The notes beneath the pieces are model-generated. The model made no database searches. It was not told the origin of the DNA and worked only from the letters and a program-made list of their open reading frames with translations. This document shows, in pieces, positions 26,438-33,392 of a DNA stretch of 39,486 nucleotides (position 1 is its first letter; each line of letters begins with the position of its first letter). Both the position numbers and the translations under genes were made by a program. Origin of the DNA: Eubacteriales bacterium (lineage in GTDB: Bacteria; Bacillota; Clostridia; Lachnospirales; Lachnospiraceae); the NCBI GenBank assembly GCA_030524715.1, contig JAUNGB010000049.1, positions 1 to 39,486 of the forward strand. Direction: 5' to 3'.

Positions 26438-27445
26438 TTATTTATACAGGTTTTCGTCTGCTTTCCATTCATCCGCAGTATCAACCGTTACATTGATCAT
26501 AGGCATGATAACGTTTTCTGCTTCTTCACCGTTAAGAACCTTAATACAAGCTTCCAGAGCATCCGCACCGCCGTTATAAACATCCAGTCCCACATCGCCG
26601 CGAAGGATCGTTCCGTCTGCAACAAGGTCAATCGCATCCTTTACGCCGTCATTTCCAAACATACCAAAGTTCTCATCATTGAGATCTTTTCCTGCTGTTG
26701 TCCATGCTTCGGAGAATCCCATAAGTGCTGTATCATTTGTAGCTACAACTCCCTTCATATCAGGATAGGACTGAATCCAGGTTTCCGCTGCCGCCACGCC
26801 GTCTTCAATTACCAGGCCTTCCAGTTCCTCAACGATTTCAATACGGGGATCGATCTCTGCGATCGCATCTTCAATACCGTCTACACGATCCCACTGATAC
26901 TGGAATTCTCTGTGGCAGAGAAGGCCGAACTGGATTTTTTCTTCATCCGGAAAGTTTTCTTTCGTCCATTCTGCAGCCATGGTTCCTACACGGTAGCCGA
27001 TCTCATAGTTGTCGCACAGGAAAGTAAGCTGATAATCTACCGGCTCCCCTGTAGACGCATCAATAATATTGTCGTCATATGCGCAGATAACAACCCCCTG
27101 ATTCAATGCCTCTTTTACAACATCTGCAAAGGCCTCTCTGTCAAATGCATGAATAATAATCGCGTCATATCCCTGAGCCACCATGTTTTCGATATTGGCA
27201 ATCTGGGTAGCAACATCATTATTGGCAACCTGACAGTCATAGTCCGCGCCTAATTCTTCCGCTCTTGCCTTCATACCTTCGGACATAGTGTTCCATACGG
27301 CCACGTCCATAGACTGAAGGCAGAAGCCTACCTTATAACCCTCGCCGGATTTTTCATTTTCTTCTGCATTTACCATCATGGGCATAGATGCGCACATTGC
27401 TGCGGTTGTTAAAATAGCTGCTGCTTTCTTCAAGTTTTTCTTCAT
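26438..27445 (-). CDS. Periplasmic-type sugar/polyol binding protein
   Basis: 335 residues from the ATG at 27445 (GGAGG upstream; an in-frame TTG at 27460 overlaps that site). A signal peptide of about 27 residues ends VNA-EEN. A mature type I binding fold (Peripla_BP_4, ribose/galactose type) follows: YKVGFCLQSMDVAVWNTMSE, VANNDVATQIANIENMVAQG, ATNDTALMGFSEAW. No canonical lipobox is present; the only signal-peptide cysteine is in AAMCAS. The ligand is probably a polyol or rare ketose, judged from the dehydrogenase and epimerase upstream. Confidence 0.9.
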   Translation of the reverse strand: MKKNLKKAAAILTTAAMCASMPMMVNAEENEKSGEGYKVGFCLQSMDVAVWNTMSEGMKARAEELGADYDCQVANNDVATQIANIENMVAQGYDAIIIHAFDREAFADVVKEALNQGVVICAYDDNIIDASTGEPVDYQLTFLCDNYEIGYRVGTMAAEWTKENFPDEEKIQFGLLCHREFQYQWDRVDGIEDAIAEIDPRIEIVEELEGLVIEDGVAAAETWIQSYPDMKGVVATNDTALMGFSEAWTTAGKDLNDENFGMFGNDGVKDAIDLVADGTILRGDVGLDVYNGGADALEACIKVLNGEEAENVIMPMINVTVDTADEWKADENLYK

Positions 27446-27550
27446 AGTGTTTTCCTCCAATACTTTATTTTTTGTTTTTGCATGATTGCTCTTAAGAATT
27501 TGCTGATTTTTTATATGTTTCCTATATATCTCTCTTTTCTTTATGTCTCG

Positions 27551-28435
27551 TTATGCCAGCCCGTATTGCTGCAGCTTCTGTCTTTCGAAGTTCAAAAGGA
27601 ACGCTGCTTCCCCGTCAATGGTTTCTTCTGTAGGCGTATCCAGGTTTCTCCACACCTTGATATCTCTTCCCACTTCTCCGCCCATCATGACAAACGGCTC
27701 GGATACGATACGGCCTTTATAGTTTACATCCTTCAATGCCTGAAAAATTTCATCCCAATCCAGATGCCCTCTTCCCGGTGCGCGCCGATTATTCTCACCT
27801 GTGTGGAAATTCACCAGATAGTCTCCCGCATAACGGATCGCATCGCCGATGTTATTTTCTTCAATATTCATATGATAGGTATCCAATAAAACTCCGATAT
27901 TTTTACTGTCTACCCGTTTTACGTAATCTACGGCTTCTGCCGCTGTGTTGATCAGAACGGATTCGAAACGGTTTACCGCCTCCACACAGTACACAACTCC
28001 GTAATCCTCTGCTGTTTTAATAATCTGTCTCATACTGTCAATACTGCGTTCCAGAATGTCCTCCTTACCGTTATCCAGGACAAAATTGGTAATTCCCCAG
28101 CCGGCATAGCTGACGCCGGAAATTACTTTCCCATCCATAAAGCCTACGCGTTCCACAATCCTTTTTAAGTAATCCACACCGCCCATACGGATGTTCTCAT
28201 CTGCGCTTGCCACATCATAGGCAGGATCCAGGCCGAGGCTGTAAGTCAGCTCAATACCTCTTTCATCAGCAGCCTTTTTGATATCCTTCATTCTCTGTTC
28301 GCTCATTTCCAGCAGAGGCTGAGCCTGAAATTCCAGTATATCAAATCCGATATCAGCAGCTTTATTTACATATCTGATATGGTCTGCATCCCATTTCTTC
28401 TCCCAAAAGTTCATAAAAATCCCCAATTTATTCAT
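27551..28435 (-). CDS. Ketose 3-epimerase (D-psicose/D-tagatose 3-epimerase family)
   Basis: 294 residues, TIM barrel. The four metal ligands of the family are in place: E152 in CVEAVNRFE, D185 in LLDTYHMN, H211 in FHTGENNR, and E246 in SEPFV. R217 of the NRRAPGRG loop is kept. The segments NRFE..INTA..AVDYVKRVD and MMGGEVGRDIKVWR are family-typical. It interconverts free ketoses at C3 (D-fructose/D-allulose, D-tagatose/D-sorbose, possibly erythruloses) with Mn or Co. AGGAGG gives the start. It lies between a polyol dehydrogenase and a transporter, so it probably processes the ketose that the dehydrogenase makes. Natural substrate is not decided. Confidence 0.9.
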   Translation of the reverse strand: MNKLGIFMNFWEKKWDADHIRYVNKAADIGFDILEFQAQPLLEMSEQRMKDIKKAADERGIELTYSLGLDPAYDVASADENIRMGGVDYLKRIVERVGFMDGKVISGVSYAGWGITNFVLDNGKEDILERSIDSMRQIIKTAEDYGVVYCVEAVNRFESVLINTAAEAVDYVKRVDSKNIGVLLDTYHMNIEENNIGDAIRYAGDYLVNFHTGENNRRAPGRGHLDWDEIFQALKDVNYKGRIVSEPFVMMGGEVGRDIKVWRNLDTPTEETIDGEAAFLLNFERQKLQQYGLA

Positions 28436-28498
28436 TCTTTGTCTATCCTCCTGTTTTTGTACACAATATTTTTATCTCTGTCCTTTCTGCGGAATCGC

Positions 28499-29563
28499 CT
28501 ACGGAATCAGCGCCACTTTAAATGCCTCCGGATCCTTTTCTGCGACCTCAAATGCCTTTTCCCATTCTGCAAGCGGGAATTTATGGGAAATAATCCCGTC
28601 TGTCTTTAAGGTTCCGTCCACAATCCCCTTAATTACAGCGCCATAGCAATGTCCGGAAAGGTGGGAGCCAAGAATGTCCATATGCTTGGTATCCCCGATA
28701 ATATTCCAATCCGCCGTCACATCCTTTGGAAATACTCCGAACTGAACATAACGCCCCATATTCCGAACCATATTTAATCCCTGGGAAACGCTCGGAGCGC
28801 TTCCCGATGCTTCGATGTAAACATCACATCCATAACCGTCTGTCAGCTCCATGATTTTAGCAACCACGTCTTCTTCCGCCGGATTAAGCGCCATATCTGC
28901 TCCAAATTCCAGAGCTTTATCCAAACGGTTCTGTCTTAGATCAAGCCCGATTATCATTTTGGGTGCCAGAAGCTTTGCGGAATTTACCATTGCCAGCCCG
29001 ATGGCTCCAAGGCCGCTGATCACTACGATATCTTCGTGTCCGATCTTTCCTCTCTCTACCGCATGCATTCCGCAGGCATAAGGCTCGATCAGCGTTGCCT
29101 GCTCCGGGGTAATATCATCCGGCAGAATATGGATCACGCTGTTTTTCGGAAATCTCATATATTCCGCAAAGCCGCCCTGCGCATCCTCTTTAAACCCGAA
29201 AATATGATGTGGCTGGCACATCCAGTAATTTCCCTCACGGCAGAATCTGCATTCCCCACAGGGAAGTATCTGCTCTGCAAGAATTTTTTGTCCGATTTTT
29301 ACTCTCGTCACCTTTTCTCCGATTTCCACTACTTCCCCATAAAATTCATGGCCGCCGATACAGGGCGCTTCGATATAGGCGTTTTCCGGACTTGTTCCCC
29401 ACACCCGCTGTCCTCCGTGCAGAGTTTTCACATCTCCCGCACAGATACCGCAGCCCAGTACCTTAATTAAAATATCTTCGCTTCCGATTTCAGGAATCGG
29501 CACTTCATCCAGTCTGAAATCATAAGGCGCGTACATTCTTAATGCTTTCATTGTTCCATTCAT
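28499..29563 (-). CDS. Zinc-dependent polyol dehydrogenase (threitol/erythritol dehydrogenase-like)
   Basis: 354 residues from the ATG at 29563, with GGGAAGG eight bases upstream; an earlier in-frame ATG at 29587 has no such site. Medium-chain alcohol dehydrogenase motifs: catalytic zinc ligands in GCGICAGD and GGHEFYGE, a structural zinc lobe with four cysteines (CGECRFC...WMC), and Rossmann GLGAIG followed by GLDLRQNR, where the aspartate favours NAD. From memory the N-terminal MKALRMYAPYDFRLDEVPIP and GQRVWG parts resemble proteins labelled erythritol/L-threitol dehydrogenase. It would oxidise a polyol to a ketose as first step of the operon. The exact polyol is open. Confidence 0.88.
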   Translation of the reverse strand: MNGTMKALRMYAPYDFRLDEVPIPEIGSEDILIKVLGCGICAGDVKTLHGGQRVWGTSPENAYIEAPCIGGHEFYGEVVEIGEKVTRVKIGQKILAEQILPCGECRFCREGNYWMCQPHHIFGFKEDAQGGFAEYMRFPKNSVIHILPDDITPEQATLIEPYACGMHAVERGKIGHEDIVVISGLGAIGLAMVNSAKLLAPKMIIGLDLRQNRLDKALEFGADMALNPAEEDVVAKIMELTDGYGCDVYIEASGSAPSVSQGLNMVRNMGRYVQFGVFPKDVTADWNIIGDTKHMDILGSHLSGHCYGAVIKGIVDGTLKTDGIISHKFPLAEWEKAFEVAEKDPEAFKVALIP

Positions 29564-29674
29564 CTTATCAACCTTCCCAATTTCCATTTCATTTTGCTTT
29601 TGTTTATTATGTTTGTTGCATAATTACCAAATTTTGGGTTCCCTATTTGTTTTCTTTATGCTTTTTCAATAAAA

Positions 29675-29703
29675 ATTATAACATTTCAGGAAAATGTTAA
29701 ATA
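29675..29703 (-). promoter_or_regulatory. Promoter with overlapping inverted repeat, polyol operon
   Basis: On the minus strand TATTTA (29703-29698), 17 bases, TATAAT (29680-29675). The perfect inverted repeat AACATTT-TCCTG-AAATGTT (29680-29698) fills the spacer, so a bound protein would block RNA polymerase. More palindromes lie in the leader: ATTATG/CATAAT (29606-29624) and CCAAATTTTGG (29627-29637). This is a likely control point of the operon, in a 110-base leader. Confidence 0.6.
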
Positions 29704-29858
29704 GGGCATGGCTTTGGAATTATGGGGGTATTCTTTTGTTTTCGGATAAAAAAACTGCCGGATATCACCGACAGCCTTTCCTTTGTTATTCTTTGTTATT
29801 CTTTGTTATTTTTGGTTATTAACGATCACTGTGCATTCGGCAGCCATTTTGTTTTCTT

Positions 29859-29941
29859 TTACACAGGCTCCTCCACTCCCAGCAACGATTCCACTTCCAC
29901 GCCCAAAACCTTCGCAAACACAAACAGCTCATAATCCGCCA
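29859..29941 (-). pseudogene. Truncated XRE gene, 3' end only
   Basis: The last 26 codons match residues 58-83 of the XRE protein at 19071-19322, with one amino-acid difference (L to P near the end) and otherwise synonymous changes, then TAA. The wider copy, with 10-bp repeats and terminator hairpin, spans about 29755-29941 against 18946-19153. The match stops abruptly at 29941, exactly where the type III toxin-antitoxin promoter region begins. No start codon or HTH remains. Confidence 0.9.
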
Positions 29942-29995
29942 TAATTTATAACCCAAGAAACCCAAAAAATTTCTTAAATTTCTGAATCATTTCTC

Positions 29996-30024
29996 TTGAA
30001 TAAAAGCTCACTTTCGCATATAAT
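29996..30024 (+). promoter_or_regulatory. Promoter of the type III antitoxin RNA
   Basis: TTGAAT (29996-30001), a 17-base spacer, and a perfect TATAAT (30019-30024) are followed by a start region near 30031. It drives the antitoxin repeats and, by read-through of the terminator, the toxin. Confidence 0.85.
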
Positions 30025-30030
30025 ATAAGA

Positions 30031-30215
30031 AAAAGAAGAACTTTCTTCTTTCCTTCGCTAAATGATGACGAGTGACGGTTCCGACTCGTCGGTAAAATAA
30101 AAATTGACCGGGCGAAGATGATGTGTGACGGTTCTGACACATCGGTAAAATAAAAATTGACCGAGCGAAGCGAAATCCCGGCGAGGTTGACTCCAACTGG
30201 TCGACCTCGCTTTTT
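30031..30215 (+). ncRNA. Type III antitoxin RNA with two 53-nt repeats
   Basis: After a short leader hairpin (about 30034-30051), two 53-base units lie head to tail at 30064-30116 and 30117-30169, differing at six positions. Each has a 7-bp hairpin stem: GACGAGT/ACTCGTC in unit 1 and GATGTGT/ACACATC in unit 2. Two base pairs changed on both sides together, so RNA structure is conserved. A second short stem CGGT/ACCG follows in each unit. An intrinsic terminator ends the RNA before the toxin gene. In described systems (ToxIN, CptIN, TenpIN) the toxin cleaves such a precursor into single repeats, which then bind and inhibit it. Confidence 0.88.
30181..30215 (+). terminator. Leaky terminator between antitoxin RNA and toxin gene
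   Basis: Stem GCGAGGT/ACCTCGC (30181-30187, 30204-30210) with an inner GAC/GTC and T-run 30211-30215. In type III systems partial read-through here sets the toxin level. The 5' arm GCGAGGT recurs at 30221-30227, covering the toxin ribosome site. Confidence 0.9.
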
Positions 30216-30235
30216 ACGTTGCGAGGTATCGAAAA

Positions 30236-30709
30236 ATGGAATATGATTCAGAATTATCACTTCTATCATCTAAATTTACCCAGGACTACTCTCCTGCTAC
30301 ATATCCTGAGTTGCTGCATAAACACGGACGTCCTTATACCTGCCTGCTAATTGATTCGCATGATGATTACTTTATTTGTGTGCCATTCCGCTCGTCTATC
30401 GGACACAAAAACGCTTTCATGTTTACCGGAACTACACGGTCACAGAAAATGAAATCCGGTCTTGACTATTCCAAAATAGCAATCATCAAAAACATTGATT
30501 ACTTCGATTCAACCACAACGGCTCTTATCGATCAGGATGAATATGCTGAAATGATGAGAAATCTTCCAACCATTGTTCAGGAAGCAAGCGATTATGTGGA
30601 TACATACATCAACCATGTCAACGGAACCGCGCCTATGCATCCACGTGCATTTTCACGAAAATATCAATATTCCACTCTGCCTTATTTTCACAATATCATG
30701 GGAATCTAA
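30236..30709 (+). CDS. Type III toxin, ToxN/AbiQ-like endoribonuclease (CptN-like)
   Basis: 157 residues, ribosome site GCGAGGT nine bases before the ATG. Small soluble protein with alternating strands (PYTCLLIDSHDDYFICVPFRSS) and a C-terminal helical part (LPTIVQEASDYVDTYINHV). Length, gene order (promoter, repeats, terminator, toxin) and the strand-rich N terminus fit the ToxN/AbiQ group; I judge the CptN branch, named after Coprococcus, as nearest, from memory. It would cut cellular and antitoxin RNA when the repeats run short, halting growth or blocking phage. Catalytic residues cannot be assigned by eye. The assignment rests mostly on the RNA context, which is strong. Confidence 0.82.
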   Translation: MEYDSELSLLSSKFTQDYSPATYPELLHKHGRPYTCLLIDSHDDYFICVPFRSSIGHKNAFMFTGTTRSQKMKSGLDYSKIAIIKNIDYFDSTTTALIDQDEYAEMMRNLPTIVQEASDYVDTYINHVNGTAPMHPRAFSRKYQYSTLPYFHNIMGI

Positions 30710-30786
30710 ACGTCTGCTTTTGCCGTAGGATTTTTCACCCCTCTCACGGAGGTTTTCCATTCCTCATTCCATTTGAAATTTATCTT

Positions 30787-30834
30787 AGTAAGTCAAACTT
30801 CCCACACCAAATGGTGTGGGAAGTTTGACTTACT
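30787..30834. other. Perfect 22-bp hairpin between toxin and araD ends
   Basis: The arms 30787-30808 and 30813-30834 are perfectly complementary, with a 4-base loop AAAT. It lies between the convergent toxin and araD stops, four bases from the latter. No real T-run follows on either side, so it may be a shared terminator of unusual form, an RNase III site, or a mobile-element scar. Confidence 0.85.
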
Positions 30835-30838
30835 TCAT

Positions 30839-31531
30839 TTATTTACTCTGTCCATAATAAGCGTTTGCGCCATGCTTTCTGTAATAATGCTTATCCTGCA
30901 GTTCCTGCGGGGCAGGCTTTACATCCGGGTTGATCTGCTCGCAGCGTGTCGCCATCTTGGCAACCTCTTCCAGCACAACTGCGTTGTGCACAGCCTCATG
31001 TGCATCCTTGCCCCAGGCGAACGGGCCGTGGTTTTTGCAGAGAACTGCCGGAACTGCCTCATAATCTTTATCCTTGAAGTAATCTGCGATCAGAATGCCT
31101 GTATTTTTCTCATAAGCTTCGTCAATTTCTTCTTTTGTCAGATTGCGCACACAGGGAACTTCTCCGTAAATATAATCTGCATGGGTGGTTCCATAGCATG
31201 GAATACTCCGTCCTGCCTGTGCCCAGCTTGTTGCCCACGAGGAATGGGTATGTACAATACCGCCAATATTCGGGAATGCATTGTACAGAACTACATGGGT
31301 AGCCGTATCGGAAGACGGATTGTATTCTCCTTCAACCTTATTTCCCTGCAGATCCACAACTACCATATCCTCCGGTTTCAGCTTGTCATACTCCACGCCG
31401 CTTGGTTTGATCACGAACAGCCCCTTTTCTCTGTCAATTCCGCTCACATTACCCCAGGTAAAAGTAACCAGACCGTATTTCGGCAGGTCCATATTTGCTT
31501 TGTAAACTTCTTCTTTCAGTTTTTCCAGCAT
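30839..31531 (-). CDS. araD: L-ribulose-5-phosphate 4-epimerase
   Basis: 230 residues, class II aldolase family. The motifs are [30 protein letters not shown], the zinc-binding HTHSSWAT and a distal [10 protein letters not shown] histidine. [10 protein letters not shown] is AraD-typical. It converts L-ribulose-5-phosphate to D-xylulose-5-phosphate in arabinose use. AAGGAGAG precedes the start. UlaF/SgbE relatives act on the same substrate from ascorbate, so only the pathway entry is open. No araA or araB is in the window. Confidence 0.93.
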   Translation of the reverse strand: MLEKLKEEVYKANMDLPKYGLVTFTWGNVSGIDREKGLFVIKPSGVEYDKLKPEDMVVVDLQGNKVEGEYNPSSDTATHVVLYNAFPNIGGIVHTHSSWATSWAQAGRSIPCYGTTHADYIYGEVPCVRNLTKEEIDEAYEKNTGILIADYFKDKDYEAVPAVLCKNHGPFAWGKDAHEAVHNAVVLEEVAKMATRCEQINPDVKPAPQELQDKHYYRKHGANAYYGQSK

Positions 31532-31565
31532 AATCTTCTCTCCTTCTTATTTTTTAATTTGATAT

Positions 31566-31611
31566 AAAGCGGATCTTCGCATTCCGCTTTACTGCGTCTT
31601 CATGAACGCAG
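31566..31611. repeat. Dispersed double-hairpin repeat, copy 3 (best formed)
   Basis: AAAGCGGA-9 nt-TCCGCTTT (31566-31590) then CTGCGT-8 nt-ACGCAG (31592-31611), both perfect. It lies in the araD leader, 35-80 bases before the start codon. Relatives are at 1121-1165 and 19339-19363. Confidence 0.75.
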
Positions 31612-31709
31612 GCTGCTATACTTATCTGCGTTCATATTCTCCTATTCGGCATTCATTACCTTGCTGCACAAATTTTATGACTCTGCGTGCCGTATTGTTA
31701 TGTAAGTCC

Positions 31710-31733
31710 AGTATACCACTTGTCTGCACAAAT
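31710..31733 (-). promoter_or_regulatory. araD promoter with AraR-like operator
   Basis: On the minus strand the 16-mer ATTTGTGCAGACAAGT (31733-31718) stands two bases before a -10 TATACT (31715-31710). It fits the Bacillus AraR operator ATTTGTACGTACAAAT in 12 of 16 positions, including the outer ATTTGT and ACAA. A half site ATTTGTGCAG recurs at 31673-31664, 60 bases on. An inverted pair TGCCGTATTGT/ACAGTACGGCA flanks the area (31688-31698, 31772-31782). The whole 327-base gap 31532-31858 holds only these signals and the repeat. Confidence 0.55.
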
Positions 31734-31858
31734 AATCTACTTGTATATGCTCAAAGCACATATTTTCGATTACAGTACGGCATGTCAGGCTATCGCTGTT
31801 TACTCCTTTGTCCACTCTTTTAAATCTATTCTAAAGCTACACAGATTATTTCAGTTCT

Positions 31859-32569
31859 TTAAGCACAGCTAAACTCCACAATGGCATAAGGAGCATCTTT
31901 CTCATCATTGAGAAGAACCGTTACTTTGTCCTCATCCAAAGCAACTTTCGGGTTAATTATATCATGCAGTCTTGCCTGCTGCTTATATTCCGCACGCATC
32001 TGACGGATTTCAAAACCATCCGGCAGAAAATCCTCCGCCATGCGCACATACTGACAATTATTCACATGATGATTCGTATCAAGGTAATGCTTCTGCACAC
32101 AAAAAGCCTCTTCTTCTTTCAATTCCTTTGGGATGCTGATTTTCCGGGGAGCATAGTTCATATCCAGCTTCTCATTCAGCTCATACCCCTCTGTATCACG
32201 CTCCGTCAGCTTTACCGGAAGCCCTGTCTGCATATCCATATAAGTCCAAAATGTATTCGCCCATGCAAGCCTCTCTCCATCTTCCGTATCCATCGTAAAA
32301 TTACGCATTCCCAAAAAGCTGCGGAAGCTGTATGGCCATGTAGACGTCACAATCCTTTCCCCCATACGAGGATAACGCTGCACCACAACCTGCCATGCCG
32401 ACAATACCCAGACTCTCTGTCTCTTTTTCAGTTCCTTCTGCCCCTGCCCGATAGACTCAGACTGAAACGTACAGCAATCCTGAAAATAATTCAAAATCCC
32501 CGGCAGCGTCAGACTGCCGTTTTCCCCAATCTCACTGTAACGGATACGCCCATCAAAACTATATGCCAT
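31859..32569 (-). CDS. Acyl-ACP thioesterase (FatA-like, hotdog fold)
   Basis: 236 residues from the ATG at 32569 (AAGGACGG upstream); a longer frame would overlap the upstream gene without a ribosome site. Two hotdog halves are seen: N-terminal FDGRIRYSEIGENG..LPGILNYFQDC, with RVWVLSAWQVVVQRYPRMGE, and C-terminal KHYLDTNHHVNNCQYVRM, the family's asparagine/histidine catalytic segment. It releases fatty acids from acyl carrier protein, a common Lachnospiraceae enzyme. It is unrelated in function to the defence-like pair upstream and probably has its own promoter. Confidence 0.9.
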   Translation of the reverse strand: MAYSFDGRIRYSEIGENGSLTLPGILNYFQDCCTFQSESIGQGQKELKKRQRVWVLSAWQVVVQRYPRMGERIVTSTWPYSFRSFLGMRNFTMDTEDGERLAWANTFWTYMDMQTGLPVKLTERDTEGYELNEKLDMNYAPRKISIPKELKEEEAFCVQKHYLDTNHHVNNCQYVRMAEDFLPDGFEIRQMRAEYKQQARLHDIINPKVALDEDKVTVLLNDEKDAPYAIVEFSCA

Positions 32570-32657
32570 TTCTTTTCCGTCCTTTCTATGATTTTCTTTT
32601 ACCCATGAATCCCAAAAACTATGCTGATTCCCTGAGCATCTCTGAATTTCCAGCATC

Positions 32658-33392
32658 TCATGCCGCAGTACAAGCTTCCAAAAAATCTTCGTAGAATCTG
32701 GCAAAACTAATAGGGCACTTTTCCTTTAAAGTATCAGTTTCCGTTTCTTTTGCTATTTCTATCAAAATATCCCTGTCTGCTTCTTTATGATACTGTTCCA
32801 AAACCCGCCTCAGATAATTCTTAGGATAATCACTGGACGGATTATTTTTTTCACCCCATATCAGTTCCGGTTTGGAAGGCAGTTTTACCTTTTCCGGTTC
32901 TTTTCCAAAGCATTTTTTATACGCCATTTTATCAGATAACAGCCAGCATTCTATCATTTTTAACGATATCATCGGAACGCCTGTCCAACCTATATTCCCT
33001 ATTCTCTGCAGCCCTTGTATAACATCAGAATATATTTGCTCATAGTACTTTTTGCAGTCTGTTTCCTTTGTATTTTTCCCGATCATGATCCGATCAGTAT
33101 CACAATAAAATACTCCTGCAGTATATCCATTTTCTTTTGCATAAAGCGAAAACCTAAGAGCCGGAATTCCTTTTCCACTGAGATTTCTCATATGTCTTGC
33201 ACCAAGCTTTATCCTGTTTTCTCCGTCAATTACTTTCTTTTCAATATACCCAATTTCCAAATCAACCTGAAATTCCTCTGCACACTTTCGAATCAGATAA
33301 ACAATCGGTCCCGGAAGCCATTCTCCTGTCGGAGACTGCCATCCATAGTCAGTGGGACCTTCCCCATAGACAAGTATTTTCATTTTTTTCAT
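32658..33392 (-). CDS. TOPRIM-like/DUF4276-like partner of the ATPase
   Basis: 244 residues. The N terminus reads ILVYGEGPTDYG, fitting the TOPRIM glutamate motif EGxTD (E11, D15), and VFYCDTDRIM gives the D-x-D motif (D98, D100). MIECWLLSD and a C-terminal SFARFYEDF are like DUF4276/RloB-type proteins. It should be a metal-dependent nuclease. The first ATG shares one base with the TGA of the ATPase gene (TGATG), with GAGGAGG inside the ATPase end, so the pair is tightly coupled. Pairs of this design include OLD, PARIS and AbiL-type phage defence. The exact family is not certain. Confidence 0.72.
   Translation of the reverse strand: MKKMKILVYGEGPTDYGWQSPTGEWLPGPIVYLIRKCAEEFQVDLEIGYIEKKVIDGENRIKLGARHMRNLSGKGIPALRFSLYAKENGYTAGVFYCDTDRIMIGKNTKETDCKKYYEQIYSDVIQGLQRIGNIGWTGVPMISLKMIECWLLSDKMAYKKCFGKEPEKVKLPSKPELIWGEKNNPSSDYPKNYLRRVLEQYHKEADRDILIEIAKETETDTLKEKCPISFARFYEDFLEACTAA

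Noticed and set aside
30064-30169. CRISPR array
   Set aside because: Two adjacent 53-base units have no spacers and no cas genes; the hairpin covariation and the toxin gene fit a type III antitoxin.
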